From: Acidobacteriota bacterium
GTDB taxonomy: Bacteria; Pseudomonadota; Alphaproteobacteria; Acetobacterales; Acetobacteraceae
Assembly: GCA_903970435.1 (NCBI GenBank)
Contig: CAJCIS010000252.1
Location: 1 to 46,338, forward strand
Length of the DNA stretch: 46,338 nt
Direction of reading: 5' to 3'
A model generated the notes under the pieces. That model ran no database searches and was not told the DNA's origin. It worked only from the letters and a program-made list of their open reading frames with translations. Shown here one piece after another: positions 24,968 to 33,548 of this stretch; the first letter of the stretch is position 1, and each line of letters opens with the position of its first letter. The position numbers and the translations under genes were made by a program.

Positions 24968-25972
24968 TTAACCCAATGTCTTCCTGATGGCAGCCGTAAT
25001 CTTCTCGGGCGACCAGAGGATGGTTTTTTCCAGGGCGGAGGAGAACGGCACCGGCGTGTAGGGCATGCCCAAACGTTGCACCGGCGCCGCCAGTTCGCCG
25101 AACAGGTGCTCATGGATGCGTGCGGCGATCTCCGCGCCGACACCGAAGCTGCGCACGGCTTCATGCACAATGACTGCGCGTTTCGTTTTGGCCACCGAAT
25201 TCAGGATCGCCGCCTCGTCCAGCGGCGAGATCGTGCGCAGATCGATCACCTCGACGGAAATCCCTTCCTCACCCAGCGACTCCGCGACCTTCTTGACGTC
25301 ATCCATCGGCCGGCCATAACTGATGATCGTGACATCGGCGCCGGGCCGCACGATGTGCGCCTTGCCGAGCGGGATCGCGTGCAAGCCCACCGGTACGTCG
25401 CCGCGCGCCGATAAATGAATGCTGTTCTCCACGAACACGCAGGGGTCGTCATCGAAGATGCAGGAATAGAGCAGCCCCTTGTAATCGGCCGGGGTCGATG
25501 GAACCACCACTTTCAGGCCGGGCGTGTGCGCGAGCCAGGCTTCCACCATGTCGCTGTGCTGGCCGCCCAGCGAGCGTCCCGCACCCGTCATGGTGCGCAC
25601 GGTCAGCGGCACGCTGGTGGCGCCGCCGGACATGTAACGGATTTTCGCTGCGTGGTTCACCAACTGGTCCAGGGCCAGGGTCATGAAGTTCATCAGCATG
25701 ATCTCGGCCACCGGCCGCATGCCGGCGATGGCGGCACCCACGGCGGCGCCCATGATGGCCTGTTCGGAAATCGGTGTGGATTTGACACGGTCCGCGCCGA
25801 ACCGCGTGGACAGCCCCTTCGTCACCTTGCGGATGCCGCCGCCCTCGGGGTCGGCGACCTCCTCGCCCAGTGCTATGACCGTCGGATCGGCGGCCATCGC
25901 TTCCTCGATCGCCATGCGCGCCGCTTCGGCGGCGGTGACCTTGATCATGTCGTTGCGGCCTGCATCACTCAC
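24968..25972 (-). CDS. 2-oxoacid dehydrogenase E1 component, beta subunit
   Basis: A 334-residue protein from GTG 25972, overlapping the E1 alpha stop (GTGA). It has AEAARMAIEEAMAADPTVIALGEEV at the start, TPISEQAIMGAAVGAAIAGMRPV, NHAAKIRYMSGG, and the C-terminal transketolase-C domain with VIDLRTISPLDEAAI and VHEAVRSFGVGAEI. It is closest in style to pyruvate or acetoin dehydrogenase E1 beta (AcoB/PdhB). With E1 alpha it decarboxylates a 2-oxoacid or cleaves an acetoin-like ketone using thiamine diphosphate. The operon setting suggests a specialised catabolic substrate. Confidence 0.95.
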   Translation of the reverse strand: MSDAGRNDMIKVTAAEAARMAIEEAMAADPTVIALGEEVADPEGGGIRKVTKGLSTRFGADRVKSTPISEQAIMGAAVGAAIAGMRPVAEIMLMNFMTLALDQLVNHAAKIRYMSGGATSVPLTVRTMTGAGRSLGGQHSDMVEAWLAHTPGLKVVVPSTPADYKGLLYSCIFDDDPCVFVENSIHLSARGDVPVGLHAIPLGKAHIVRPGADVTIISYGRPMDDVKKVAESLGEEGISVEVIDLRTISPLDEAAILNSVAKTKRAVIVHEAVRSFGVGAEIAARIHEHLFGELAAPVQRLGMPYTPVPFSSALEKTILWSPEKITAAIRKTLG

Positions 25973-26970
25973 GACACGGCGCTCGCATACACGTCTTCCA
26001 GCGCCTCTTCCGGTTCGGGATATTTTGCCGCGAACGCATACGCCGCGGCTTCGTCGATCTCCGTGCGCAGCGCGTCTTCCATTGCCGTCAGATCCGCGTC
26101 GCTCGCAGCACCTCGTGCGACGATCAGTTGCCGCAACGCGACGAAGGGATCGCGAATCATGGCCGCTTCAAGCTCGCCCTTGGCCATGTACTCGCCGGAA
26201 TCGCCCATATGGTGGCCATGAAAACGGAATGTATTTGCCTCGATCAGGGTAGGACCCTCGCCGGCGCGCGCCCGCGCCACCGCATCGCGGGCGGCGCGCC
26301 ACATTTCGATCGCATCGTTGCCGTTCACCGTCACGCCCGGCATGCTGTAGGACACGGCGCGGTCGCTGATTCGCTCGATGGACGTGCCCTTGTCGTAGCG
26401 CGTGTGCTCGGCGTAGCGATTATTTTGGCACAGGAATATCACCGGCAGCTTCCACAGCGACGCCATGTTCAGCGATTCGTGGAACGCGCCGATATTGGAG
26501 GCGCCGTCGCCGAAATTGGTCACCGTCACCCGGTCCTCCTGGCGGATCTTCGACGCCCAGGCAAGACCATTGGCAATCGGCAGGCCGCTGCCCACGATAC
26601 CGGTGGTGACCAGCACGCCCACGTCCGGATGCGTGATATGCATGGGGCCGCCTTTGCCCTTGCACGATCCGGCAGCCTTGCCCGCATATTCCGCCCACAA
26701 ATCCTTCAGCGGCACGCCCTTGGCAAGATGATCGTGCATGCCGCGATAGATCGTTACGACATAATCATCCTTGCGCAGATTGACCGCCATGGCGGCCGAA
26801 ATAATCTCCTGGCCGCGCGGCGAGTAATACGGCGTGGAGAGGCGGCCGGACCGGATCACCGCACGGAGTTTTTCATCGGTCAGAACAATGGTTGCGGCGC
26901 GCTTGTAGATGTCGAGAAGGGCGCCGGCATCTGGCTCGTCGGCCGCGGCGTGCGCTGTGGTGTCGGTCAT
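25969..26970 (-). CDS. 2-oxoacid dehydrogenase E1 component, alpha subunit
   Basis: A 333-residue protein from ATG 26970, three bases after the preceding ligase stop. The thiamine-diphosphate motif runs from GDGASN (residues 154-159) to CQNN (about 181-184). The substrate-side segments YYSPRGQEIISAAM and YRGMHDHLAKG and the loop FRFHGHHMGDSGEY are those of the AcoA/PdhA family. It pairs with the next gene. Its position behind two acyl-CoA ligases is unusual for a housekeeping pyruvate dehydrogenase, so a dedicated pathway role is likely (inference). Confidence 0.95.
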   Translation of the reverse strand: MTDTTAHAAADEPDAGALLDIYKRAATIVLTDEKLRAVIRSGRLSTPYYSPRGQEIISAAMAVNLRKDDYVVTIYRGMHDHLAKGVPLKDLWAEYAGKAAGSCKGKGGPMHITHPDVGVLVTTGIVGSGLPIANGLAWASKIRQEDRVTVTNFGDGASNIGAFHESLNMASLWKLPVIFLCQNNRYAEHTRYDKGTSIERISDRAVSYSMPGVTVNGNDAIEMWRAARDAVARARAGEGPTLIEANTFRFHGHHMGDSGEYMAKGELEAAMIRDPFVALRQLIVARGAASDADLTAMEDALRTEIDEAAAYAFAAKYPEPEEALEDVYASAVS

Positions 26971-26973
26971 GCG

Positions 26974-28695
26974 TCATCTTCCCGAACCGTCGCACCGGCG
27001 CAAGGACCTGACAGGTCGGTTTCCTGTCAATCCGGTATGTGATACCGGGTTGGCGCCCGGCACGGTGTCGAGAAACCGGGCCCGCAATGCCGGCTTCAAA
27101 ATCTTGTCGGTCGCGCCGCGCGGAAAGCTGTCGACGAAAATCCAGTCCTGCGGGATTTTGTAGCGCGCCAGCCGGCTTCGGCACAGGTCGCGCAATTCGT
27201 CCTCCAAGGCCGCGCCAGCGGTAGCGCCGCCGGTGGGCTGCACGAAGGCGACGACGATTTCGCCGAGACGCGGGTCCGGCCGCCCCACCACCGCAACGGC
27301 CGCGACCCGCGGATCGCTGCTGATCACCTGCTCGATCTCGGCTGGATAGACGTTGGCGCCGCCGCGCAGCACCATGTCAGTCAGGCGGTCATGAATGGTG
27401 AGATAGCCCTCCGCATCGACGGATCCGATATCGCCGGTATGCAGCCACCCACCGCACAGGGTGACCTCGGTCGCCTCGGGCCGCCGCCAATATCCCAGCA
27501 TCGGGGTGTAAACGCCGGCCCAGGGGCCGGCGCGCGCGGCGCGCACACAGATCTCGCCCTGCGCGCGATGCGGCACGGGGCGGTTCTCGCCATCCAGGAT
27601 TGCCAGTTCGACATGAAGGTGCGCAGGGCCGACCGCATTGCCGCGCGGCGGATGGTCGAAGGCGCCGCCCGCCACCGGCCCCGGCGCCTCGGTCTGGCCA
27701 TACCCTGCCAGGATCGCCGCGCCGAACTTTGCCTCGAACGCAAGCCGAAGCGCCGGCGGCACGGGCGCGCCAAGGCTCGTGACAAACAGCAGCGAGGCCA
27801 GCCGCTCCGGCAGCACGCCCGCCCGGTGAACGAGGTCGTAGATAACAGGCGTGGCCAGCGAGATCACCGCGATCTGCTCGGCCGCGATCCATTCCACGAT
27901 CCCCGCCGCGTCCCTGCGGTCCACGCAAACGCCGGCGCCGCCGCCCGCGAACGGGATCAACATGCCGCTGATCATGGCATTCAGCGCCGTCACTCCCACC
28001 GTGCCGCGGCGCAGGGTCGATGGCGCCGGCCCCAATGTGCCGCGCATGCCGGCGTTGGCGCCCCAGGCACACGCCATGATGCCATGTTGGCAGTGCACCG
28101 CGCCTTTCGGCCGGCCCGTGGTGCCGCTGGTGAAGCTGATCGAGGCCGGCGCATAAGGATCGATGGCGACCGTCGGCCTGGCAGCGCCCGCATGGTCCCG
28201 CAGCAGCGCGGCCCAGGCGCAGTCCGGCTTGCCCGGCGCGACGCCGACGACGTGGCCGATCGAGGGTATGTCGGCCTGATACCGTGCCGCATCCTCGGCC
28301 GCGCCTTGTTCCATCAGCAGCACCGACGGCATGACATCGGCGAGCAGGGCGGTCCGTTCCGGGTACGTAAGATGGTGGTTCATGCCCACCCAGACGGCGC
28401 CCAATCTTTGCGTGGCCAGAAAGGCCACAACCGCGTCAGGGTGATTGCCGAGCAAGGCGGCAACGCGCGATCCCGCCGTCACCCCCAGCGCCGCCAGACC
28501 GCGCGCCGCTGCGTTGGCGGCGGCGTCCAGCGCGGCATAGGTGAACCGCGCATGACGTCCCACCAGGGCCTCGCGATCCGGCGCGGCACGCAGCGTCGTG
28601 TCGAGCACGGTCGCGATATCCTGCGGCCCACCCGGAATCGGCACGCGCGTCGCCGGCGGGAGCAGGCCGAGGCGGCGATAGTCGTCGTCGGTCAC
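26974..28695 (-). CDS. AMP-forming acyl-CoA ligase (class I adenylate-forming enzyme)
   Basis: The true start is most likely GTG 28695, overlapping the previous gene's stop (GTGA), giving 573 residues. The open frame continues upstream only by chance. It has the phosphate loop FTSGTTGRPKGAV (residues about 190-200), GYGQTEAPGPVAGG, GWLHTGDIGSVDAEGYLTIHDR, and the C-terminal PRGATDKILKPAL, whose final catalytic Lys is kept. About 25 residues of Pro/Arg-rich tail follow. It activates a carboxylic acid to its CoA thioester. It is the second of two ligases in the operon. Confidence 0.93.
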   Translation of the reverse strand: MTDDDYRRLGLLPPATRVPIPGGPQDIATVLDTTLRAAPDREALVGRHARFTYAALDAAANAAARGLAALGVTAGSRVAALLGNHPDAVVAFLATQRLGAVWVGMNHHLTYPERTALLADVMPSVLLMEQGAAEDAARYQADIPSIGHVVGVAPGKPDCAWAALLRDHAGAARPTVAIDPYAPASISFTSGTTGRPKGAVHCQHGIMACAWGANAGMRGTLGPAPSTLRRGTVGVTALNAMISGMLIPFAGGGAGVCVDRRDAAGIVEWIAAEQIAVISLATPVIYDLVHRAGVLPERLASLLFVTSLGAPVPPALRLAFEAKFGAAILAGYGQTEAPGPVAGGAFDHPPRGNAVGPAHLHVELAILDGENRPVPHRAQGEICVRAARAGPWAGVYTPMLGYWRRPEATEVTLCGGWLHTGDIGSVDAEGYLTIHDRLTDMVLRGGANVYPAEIEQVISSDPRVAAVAVVGRPDPRLGEIVVAFVQPTGGATAGAALEDELRDLCRSRLARYKIPQDWIFVDSFPRGATDKILKPALRARFLDTVPGANPVSHTGLTGNRPVRSLRRCDGSGR

Positions 28696-30344
28696 GTCAC
28701 GCCGGCCGTCGTGATATCTGGTCCTGGCGACATCGCGTCGGCTTCGATCATCGCCTTGATCTGGCGGTAGTCGATCTTGCCATTCGCCAGTCGCGCCACG
28801 CGCGGCACCACGCGCATGCCGCGCGGGAGTTTGTAGGATGCGAGGCGTGTGGCCGCGTGTTGCAGCAAATCCGCAAGCGTTACAGAAGCCGCCGGCTGCA
28901 ATTCGAGAACCGCGAAAACCGTCGCGCCGAACCGGCGATCCGGCACGCCGATCACCGCCGCGTCCCGCACGGCCGGATGCGTCTTCAAGGCTTCCTCCAC
29001 TTCCTCGGCAAACACCTTCTCGCCGCCCGTGTTGATGCATTGCGAGTTGCGGCCGAGCAGGCGCACATGGCCGTCCGCCTCGATCTGCGCGAAATCACCC
29101 GGCACCGCGTACCGCACGCCGTTGATTTCCCGGAACGTCTCCGCGGTCTTCCTGGCATCCTTGTAGTAGCCCACAGGCACAAGATACGAACTGGCGAGTT
29201 GTCCGCGCGCGCCCGGCTTGATCTCCAGCACCTCTCCTGTCTCGCCAATCAGGGCAAACCCTTTGGCAGGCGCAAAAATCGCCGTCTCCGGCGCCTGGCC
29301 CGGACGCGTGATCGCCTCGGCCAGGCTCGAGATTTCCGACGCGCCAAGCTTGTCGATGACGACAGCGTTGGTGCAATAATGGAGCAATGTCAGGCGTGTC
29401 TGACCGTCCAGCATCGCGCCGGACGAGAAGATCGCCTTGACGCAGGACAGGTCCCAGGCGTCGCCGTTCCTTTCCAGAGCCTCCGCCAGGGGTACCGCGA
29501 ACGCTGCCCCCACAATATTCACCGCCTCGGCCCGGTGCCGCGCCGCCGCCGTCCACGCCTCCGCGGCATCGAAGCCGCGCGATTGCAGCAGGATCACGCT
29601 GCCACCCCCGCTCAGCGTACCCTGCGCGGGGGAAAGGCCGGCGCCATGCATCAGCGGCGGGCAGATGAGGCGGACCTGCCGCGCGCCGGCCGCCGCAAGA
29701 CGCGCCATTCCCTGGGCCAAATCGTCCATCGGCGCCACGCCGCCGACCGCATTGCCGCCGCCGCCGGTCGCGCGGAACGCGTCCGCCTGCCGCCACACCA
29801 CACCCTTCGGCATGCCCGTCGTGCCGCCGGTGTAGAGCATCATGGCATCGTCGCCGCACCTTCCCCACGGCGCGGCGAAATCGTCCGCCGTCGCGCGGTC
29901 AGTGATGTCGTCGAACGGCAGCGCCCAGGATGGCACCGCGTGCCCGGACTGGGGCACGGCGATCCAGGTCGTGACCTTCGGCAACCGCGCCCGGACCAGA
30001 TCCACGCTGGCGGCGAATTCCGCGTGGAAAACGATCGCTTCGGCATCGGCATCATCGATCAGATAGGCAAGCTCGTCGGGGCCGTAACGGAAATTGATGT
30101 TGAAGGGCACGAGGCCGGCCTTGTACGCGGCGAAATAGGTGGTCAGGAACGCTGGCGCGTTGCGCAGATAAGTACCGACCTTGGCTTGCCGGCCCGAGGC
30201 CCGGTCCGCCAATGCGCTGGCCAGCGCATTGGCGCCTGCGTTGAACGCCTTCCACGTAACAATATCGTCGCCCTGGATGATCGCCGCGCGGTCCGGCTGC
30301 AGCGCGGCGATTGCTTCCCAGACGGTGGCGAAGTTCCAGTCCAT
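28692..30344 (-). CDS. AMP-forming acyl-CoA ligase, FadD-like
   Basis: A 550-residue protein, first gene of the operon. Its motifs are the phosphate loop MLYTGGTTGMPKGVVWRQ (from residue 169), FSSGAMLDG, LGASEISSLAEAI, and GRNSQCINTGGEKVFAEEVE. The C-terminal RLANGKIDYRQIK carries the catalytic Lys. The GGTTGMPKGVVWRQ version of the loop is typical of ligases acting on bulky cyclic or steroid side-chain acids (FadD19-like) as I recall them. ATG 30344 follows a repeat pair that probably separates this operon from the VOC gene upstream. Confidence 0.92.
   Translation of the reverse strand: MDWNFATVWEAIAALQPDRAAIIQGDDIVTWKAFNAGANALASALADRASGRQAKVGTYLRNAPAFLTTYFAAYKAGLVPFNINFRYGPDELAYLIDDADAEAIVFHAEFAASVDLVRARLPKVTTWIAVPQSGHAVPSWALPFDDITDRATADDFAAPWGRCGDDAMMLYTGGTTGMPKGVVWRQADAFRATGGGGNAVGGVAPMDDLAQGMARLAAAGARQVRLICPPLMHGAGLSPAQGTLSGGGSVILLQSRGFDAAEAWTAAARHRAEAVNIVGAAFAVPLAEALERNGDAWDLSCVKAIFSSGAMLDGQTRLTLLHYCTNAVVIDKLGASEISSLAEAITRPGQAPETAIFAPAKGFALIGETGEVLEIKPGARGQLASSYLVPVGYYKDARKTAETFREINGVRYAVPGDFAQIEADGHVRLLGRNSQCINTGGEKVFAEEVEEALKTHPAVRDAAVIGVPDRRFGATVFAVLELQPAASVTLADLLQHAATRLASYKLPRGMRVVPRVARLANGKIDYRQIKAMIEADAMSPGPDITTAGVT
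30207..30234. repeat. Perfect 28-bp palindrome inside the ligase gene
   Basis: CGCCAATGCGCTGG is followed immediately by its exact reverse complement. It encodes part of ANALASALAD near the ligase N-terminus. A spacer-free palindrome this long in coding DNA is uncommon. It could be a protein-binding site or a chance product of Ala/Leu codons. Confidence 0.8.
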
Positions 30345-30357
30345 TACGGAGGCGCAG

Positions 30358-30494
30358 AAGGAAGCAGTTCTTTTTTGAAAAAAAGAACCAAAAAACTTTT
30401 ACCCTGTGAAGGTTCGGCCGGTCTAATGGTATACCTCAGACAAAGTAAAAGTTTTTTGGTTCTTTTTTTCAAAAAAGAACGACTTCCTTCCTTC
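30358..30494. repeat. Facing pair of hairpin repeat arms
   Basis: The left arm (30358-30403) and right arm (30443-30491) are near-perfect reverse complements of each other with consensus GTTC...GAAC stems. The 40-base interior shows no match to the 1457 type. The pair fills the gap between the VOC stop (30496) and the ligase start (30344), both genes on the minus strand. Confidence 0.87.
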
Positions 30495-30495
30495 G

Positions 30496-30999
30496 TCATG
30501 CTGCCGCGAAGCCCAGCCGGTTCCGCGGCATTTGCGATATCGTTGATCGGCTGACATCCGGAATATGAATATACTCGATGTAATGGCCTAACGTCCGCGC
30601 CGTATCCACGTAGAAGACGTTGGAGGGAAGGCCGGGCGATGTCATGGCGAACGCGATACGATGTCCGGCTTGCGTGGCCTCGCGGCGCGTGCGGTCGAAA
30701 ATGGCTTCATCGGGCAGTCGAATGCCGATATGGTGGAACCGCAGCGCGAAATCCCGCGCGGGCAGCCAGTCGCGATAGATCCCGACGTCGCCGTCCAGCG
30801 GCTGGATGATTTCGAGCCATGTCGGTCCGACCCAGGCATGCGCCAAAGCGAGCGTCATCGTCTCGCCGGCGTCCGTCTGAAGGTCCACCGGCCCGCGGCG
30901 GAGAAATTGCGTCACGCCGAACTGCCTCGCCAGAACACCCACCGCGCGATCCATGTCGTTGGTGACATAGGCGGTTTGCAGCGGCTCCCCCAGCAGCAT
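30496..30999 (-). CDS. VOC (glyoxalase/dioxygenase) superfamily protein
   Basis: A 167-residue protein with one VOC-type beta-alpha-beta-beta-beta pair: LQTAYVTNDMDRAVGVLARQFGVTQF, then LALAHAWVGPTWLEIIQPLDGD, FHHIGIRLPDEAIFDRTRREA, and FYVDTARTLGHYIEYIHIP. HHIGIRL and YIEYIHI resemble the His and Glu metal positions of the fold. Members include epimerases, lyases and extradiol dioxygenases; this one may act on a CoA ester or ring product. It lies six bases after the DUF1330 gene and so is probably cotranscribed with it. Confidence 0.8.
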   Translation of the reverse strand: MLLGEPLQTAYVTNDMDRAVGVLARQFGVTQFLRRGPVDLQTDAGETMTLALAHAWVGPTWLEIIQPLDGDVGIYRDWLPARDFALRFHHIGIRLPDEAIFDRTRREATQAGHRIAFAMTSPGLPSNVFYVDTARTLGHYIEYIHIPDVSRSTISQMPRNRLGFAAA

Positions 31000-31005
31000 C
31001 GGCGA

Positions 31006-31290
31006 TCAGAGCCCGTCCGTCAGGATAAATCGGTAGTCGGCGCCCGCCAGCCGGTGCGTGCGCGCGGCCTGGTAGGCCGGGCTCCCGTACCAGGCCCGCG
31101 CGGTGTCCATGTCCGGGAACTCCAGCAACACCACGCCCTCCACGGCCGCGCCCTCCAACGCCTCGCAGGTGCCATAAGCCGCCAGCGCCCGCATGCCGTC
31201 CACCCGCGCCTTTGGCGCCATTTCACGATACTTCGAGAGTTCGCCGGCGTCCCTGGTGGAGTCGCGAATGGCAATGATATAGGCTGACAC
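31006..31290 (-). CDS. DUF1330 family protein
   Basis: A 94-residue protein from GTG 31290 matching the DUF1330 pattern: AYIIAIRDSTRDAGELSKYRE at the start, GVVLLEFPDMDTARAWYGSPAYQAAR in the middle, and ADYRFILTDGL at the end. It is a dimeric alpha/beta-barrel fold related to ABM proteins. Its function is unknown, though it often accompanies degradation genes. It is first in a two-gene unit with the VOC protein. The 228 bases upstream, towards the plus-strand hydratase, hold the divergent promoters; nothing further was recognised there. Confidence 0.87.
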   Translation of the reverse strand: MSAYIIAIRDSTRDAGELSKYREMAPKARVDGMRALAAYGTCEALEGAAVEGVVLLEFPDMDTARAWYGSPAYQAARTHRLAGADYRFILTDGL

Positions 31291-31518
31291 GCGACGACCG
31301 CCCTCTCATTTGACGTGACGGCACTTTGCGCCGCGCACCGAAACCTTGCGAGGCGGCGGCAGGGTATATTACCTGCTGAATATCTCGGCGGCGGGGTTCA
31401 CCTCCGGCGCGCCGCAGTGCAGTGTGCCGCATCGCGGGCGCATGCCGGCCGTGACGCGCATTTCGGCCAGAAAGCACCACCCCCTGCATGATCCCCTTTT
31501 CATGATCTCGCCCCCTTC

Positions 31519-32313
31519 ATGATCTCTCTCGACGGCATCGAAAAATTCAGGGTTTCGATTGAGAACCATGTAGCCACCGTGACGATGGCCGCCCCCCCCG
31601 TGAACGCCCAGGACCGGCGGTTTCGCGAAGAAATGATCCGCCTCTTCGATATGCTGGGCCTCGACGACACGGTGCGCGCCATCATCCTGACCGGGCAAGG
31701 ACATATCTTCTGCGCCGGCGCCGACCTGAGGGAACGTCCAGCGATCCTGTCTGAACCGGGCGGCTATGCGCGCCATAACCGTCTGGTGCGCGCCGCGTTC
31801 GACGTGATTACCGAGTGCCCCAAACCGGTGATCGCCGCCGTCAACGGACCCGCGATCGGCGGCGGCGCCGCCCTGGCCCTGCTCAGCGATATCCTGATCG
31901 TGGCGGAGGAGGCCTACCTGGCCTTCCCCGAAGTGGATCACGGCCTGGCCGGGGGCGCGCGGCATGTCATGCGCTGCTTTAGCCCCTCGAACGCCAGGCT
32001 GATGATCTACACCTCGCAGGAAATGACCGGGCGCGATCTCTATCGCATGAACGTCGCCTCGGCCTGTGTACCGAAGGACGCGCTGCTCACGGCCGCGCTG
32101 CAGGTCGCACACGACATCGCCGCCAAGGCGCCACTCGCCATCGAAGCGGCCAAGGCGTCGTTCGGCTTCACCGAGGAGATGCCGCTGCGCGACGGCTATC
32201 GCTACGAGCAGGGCCAGACCGCGTCACTCGCCCGCACCGAGGACACCAGGGAGGCGCTCGCCGCCTTCGCCGAGAAGCGCAAGCCGGTGTTCCGCGGCCG
32301 GCGCCCCGCCTGA
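31519..32313 (+). CDS. Enoyl-CoA hydratase/isomerase family protein
   Basis: A 264-residue crotonase-fold protein. It shows TVTMAAPPVNAQDRRFREEM, the oxyanion-hole sequences GHIFCAGADLRERP and NGPAIGGGAALALLSDI, and FPEVDHGLAGGARHVMRCFS, which places Glu in the first catalytic region. The C-terminus ends AAFAEKRKPVFRG, as in true family members. No ribosome-binding site is obvious before ATG 31519. It likely hydrates or isomerises an unsaturated acyl-CoA from the pathway. A repeat pair follows it. Confidence 0.9.
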   Translation: MISLDGIEKFRVSIENHVATVTMAAPPVNAQDRRFREEMIRLFDMLGLDDTVRAIILTGQGHIFCAGADLRERPAILSEPGGYARHNRLVRAAFDVITECPKPVIAAVNGPAIGGGAALALLSDILIVAEEAYLAFPEVDHGLAGGARHVMRCFSPSNARLMIYTSQEMTGRDLYRMNVASACVPKDALLTAALQVAHDIAAKAPLAIEAAKASFGFTEEMPLRDGYRYEQGQTASLARTEDTREALAAFAEKRKPVFRGRRPA

Positions 32314-32345
32314 GCGGTCGCGCCAAGCGATTGAAAAGTAAGGCA

Positions 32346-32488
32346 AAGCAAGCAGTTCTTTTTTGAAAAAAAGAACCAAAAAACTTTTATCTGTTACGGG
32401 CGGCACCGTATTGGCCCATTAAACCCGCATGTTTGCCGCCGTCAGCAAAAGTTTTTTGCTTCTTTTTTTCAAAAAAGAAGGCCTTTTC
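32346..32488. repeat. Facing pair of hairpin repeat arms
   Basis: The left arm (32346-32390) has stem GTTC...GAAC; the right arm (32443-32488) has CTTC...GAAG, again compensated within the arm but mismatched to its partner. It lies between two plus-strand genes, so pairs are not confined to convergent gene ends. Confidence 0.87.
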
Positions 32489-32560
32489 TTACCCAAGCTG
32501 ACCCACGACCGACACGTGCCGTTGGTTGTGAAGGACCGCCGCGTATGACATCGTGCCGGC

Positions 32561-33364
32561 ATGCGACCCGATTCGGCAGTCAAATCAGCACGACGCGCGC
32601 TCGAGGTTGTCGAACTTCTCGAGAAGCTGCAGCAGCCGGCCAGCGTGGCCGACATCGCGTCCTGGCTGACCTACCCGCAATCCAGCACGTCCGTGCTGCT
32701 CTCCGGGCTGCGGCGCCTGGGCTACCTGAAGTATGATGATACCGCCCGCGTTTACTCGCTCTCGCTGCGTGTCGCGCTGATCGGCAGCGGGCTTCGGTTC
32801 GGCGGCCAACCCACGGCCAGCGTCTTCGAACTGGTCGATTACGTGCATGGCGTCACAACGCTTTCGACCGCCATAGTGACGCGCAACGAAATTCACATGC
32901 AGTACGTGTACACGATGCGCGGCGCCGAGGTCGATCTGGTCGGCTATGTGCCGGGCCGGCTGCTGCCGCTGTGCCGCACCGCGGGCGGGCTCGCGCTGCT
33001 GTCCGGCTCTACCGAACAGGACGTCGGCAAGATCGTCCGGCGTATCAATGCCGAAGGCGGCGAGGCCGCGCCGTTGGAGTTGCCTTCCGTGCTCGATGAG
33101 TTGAAGCAGTTCCGCAAGGCCGGGTACATATACATCGCCAGGCGCGTCATTCCGACCGTGGGGTCGGTCGCCATCCGCCTGCCGTTCAACGACGTGTGCG
33201 GCTGGCCGTTGGCGCTGAGCGTTGGCGGCCGCGCCGCCATGCTGGATGTCGAGGCGGAGACTCTGGCGCGCGTAATGGGAGATGCGGTGGCTCGGTTCGG
33301 CTGGGACAGCAGCAGGCTGCCGACGAGCGCGAAACAGCGTGAGTTGGACGGTGTCGTGACCTGA
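32561..33364 (+). CDS. IclR-family transcriptional regulator
   Basis: A 267-residue regulator. The N-terminal winged helix reads SARRALEVVELLEKLQQPASVADIASWL, with recognition helix QSSTSVLLSGLRRLGYLKYD. The C-terminal IclR effector domain follows, with LRVALIGSGLRFGG, YVPGRLLPLCRTAGGLALLS and PFNDVCGWPLALSVGG. It is the only dedicated DNA-binding regulator complete in this window, so it may control several of the surrounding units. The effector is probably a small aromatic or acyl acid. Its binding site was not identified. Confidence 0.93.
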   Translation: MRPDSAVKSARRALEVVELLEKLQQPASVADIASWLTYPQSSTSVLLSGLRRLGYLKYDDTARVYSLSLRVALIGSGLRFGGQPTASVFELVDYVHGVTTLSTAIVTRNEIHMQYVYTMRGAEVDLVGYVPGRLLPLCRTAGGLALLSGSTEQDVGKIVRRINAEGGEAAPLELPSVLDELKQFRKAGYIYIARRVIPTVGSVAIRLPFNDVCGWPLALSVGGRAAMLDVEAETLARVMGDAVARFGWDSSRLPTSAKQRELDGVVT

Positions 33365-33548
33365 CGGGCCGTCGCGTCATGAACCTGCGGCGATTTACCC
33401 CGCCGCGCGAACAACGCAGAAACGCCAAAATTCGTTTTCGGCGCGGCGCCCGCGCAGGGACATCCACCCGCTGATTTCTGCCAGCTTGAATTGGCCGCGC
33501 CAAGGCGGCCGTGTACCCTGGTGCCGCCAAGAGTAGGATAAAAGGCAC

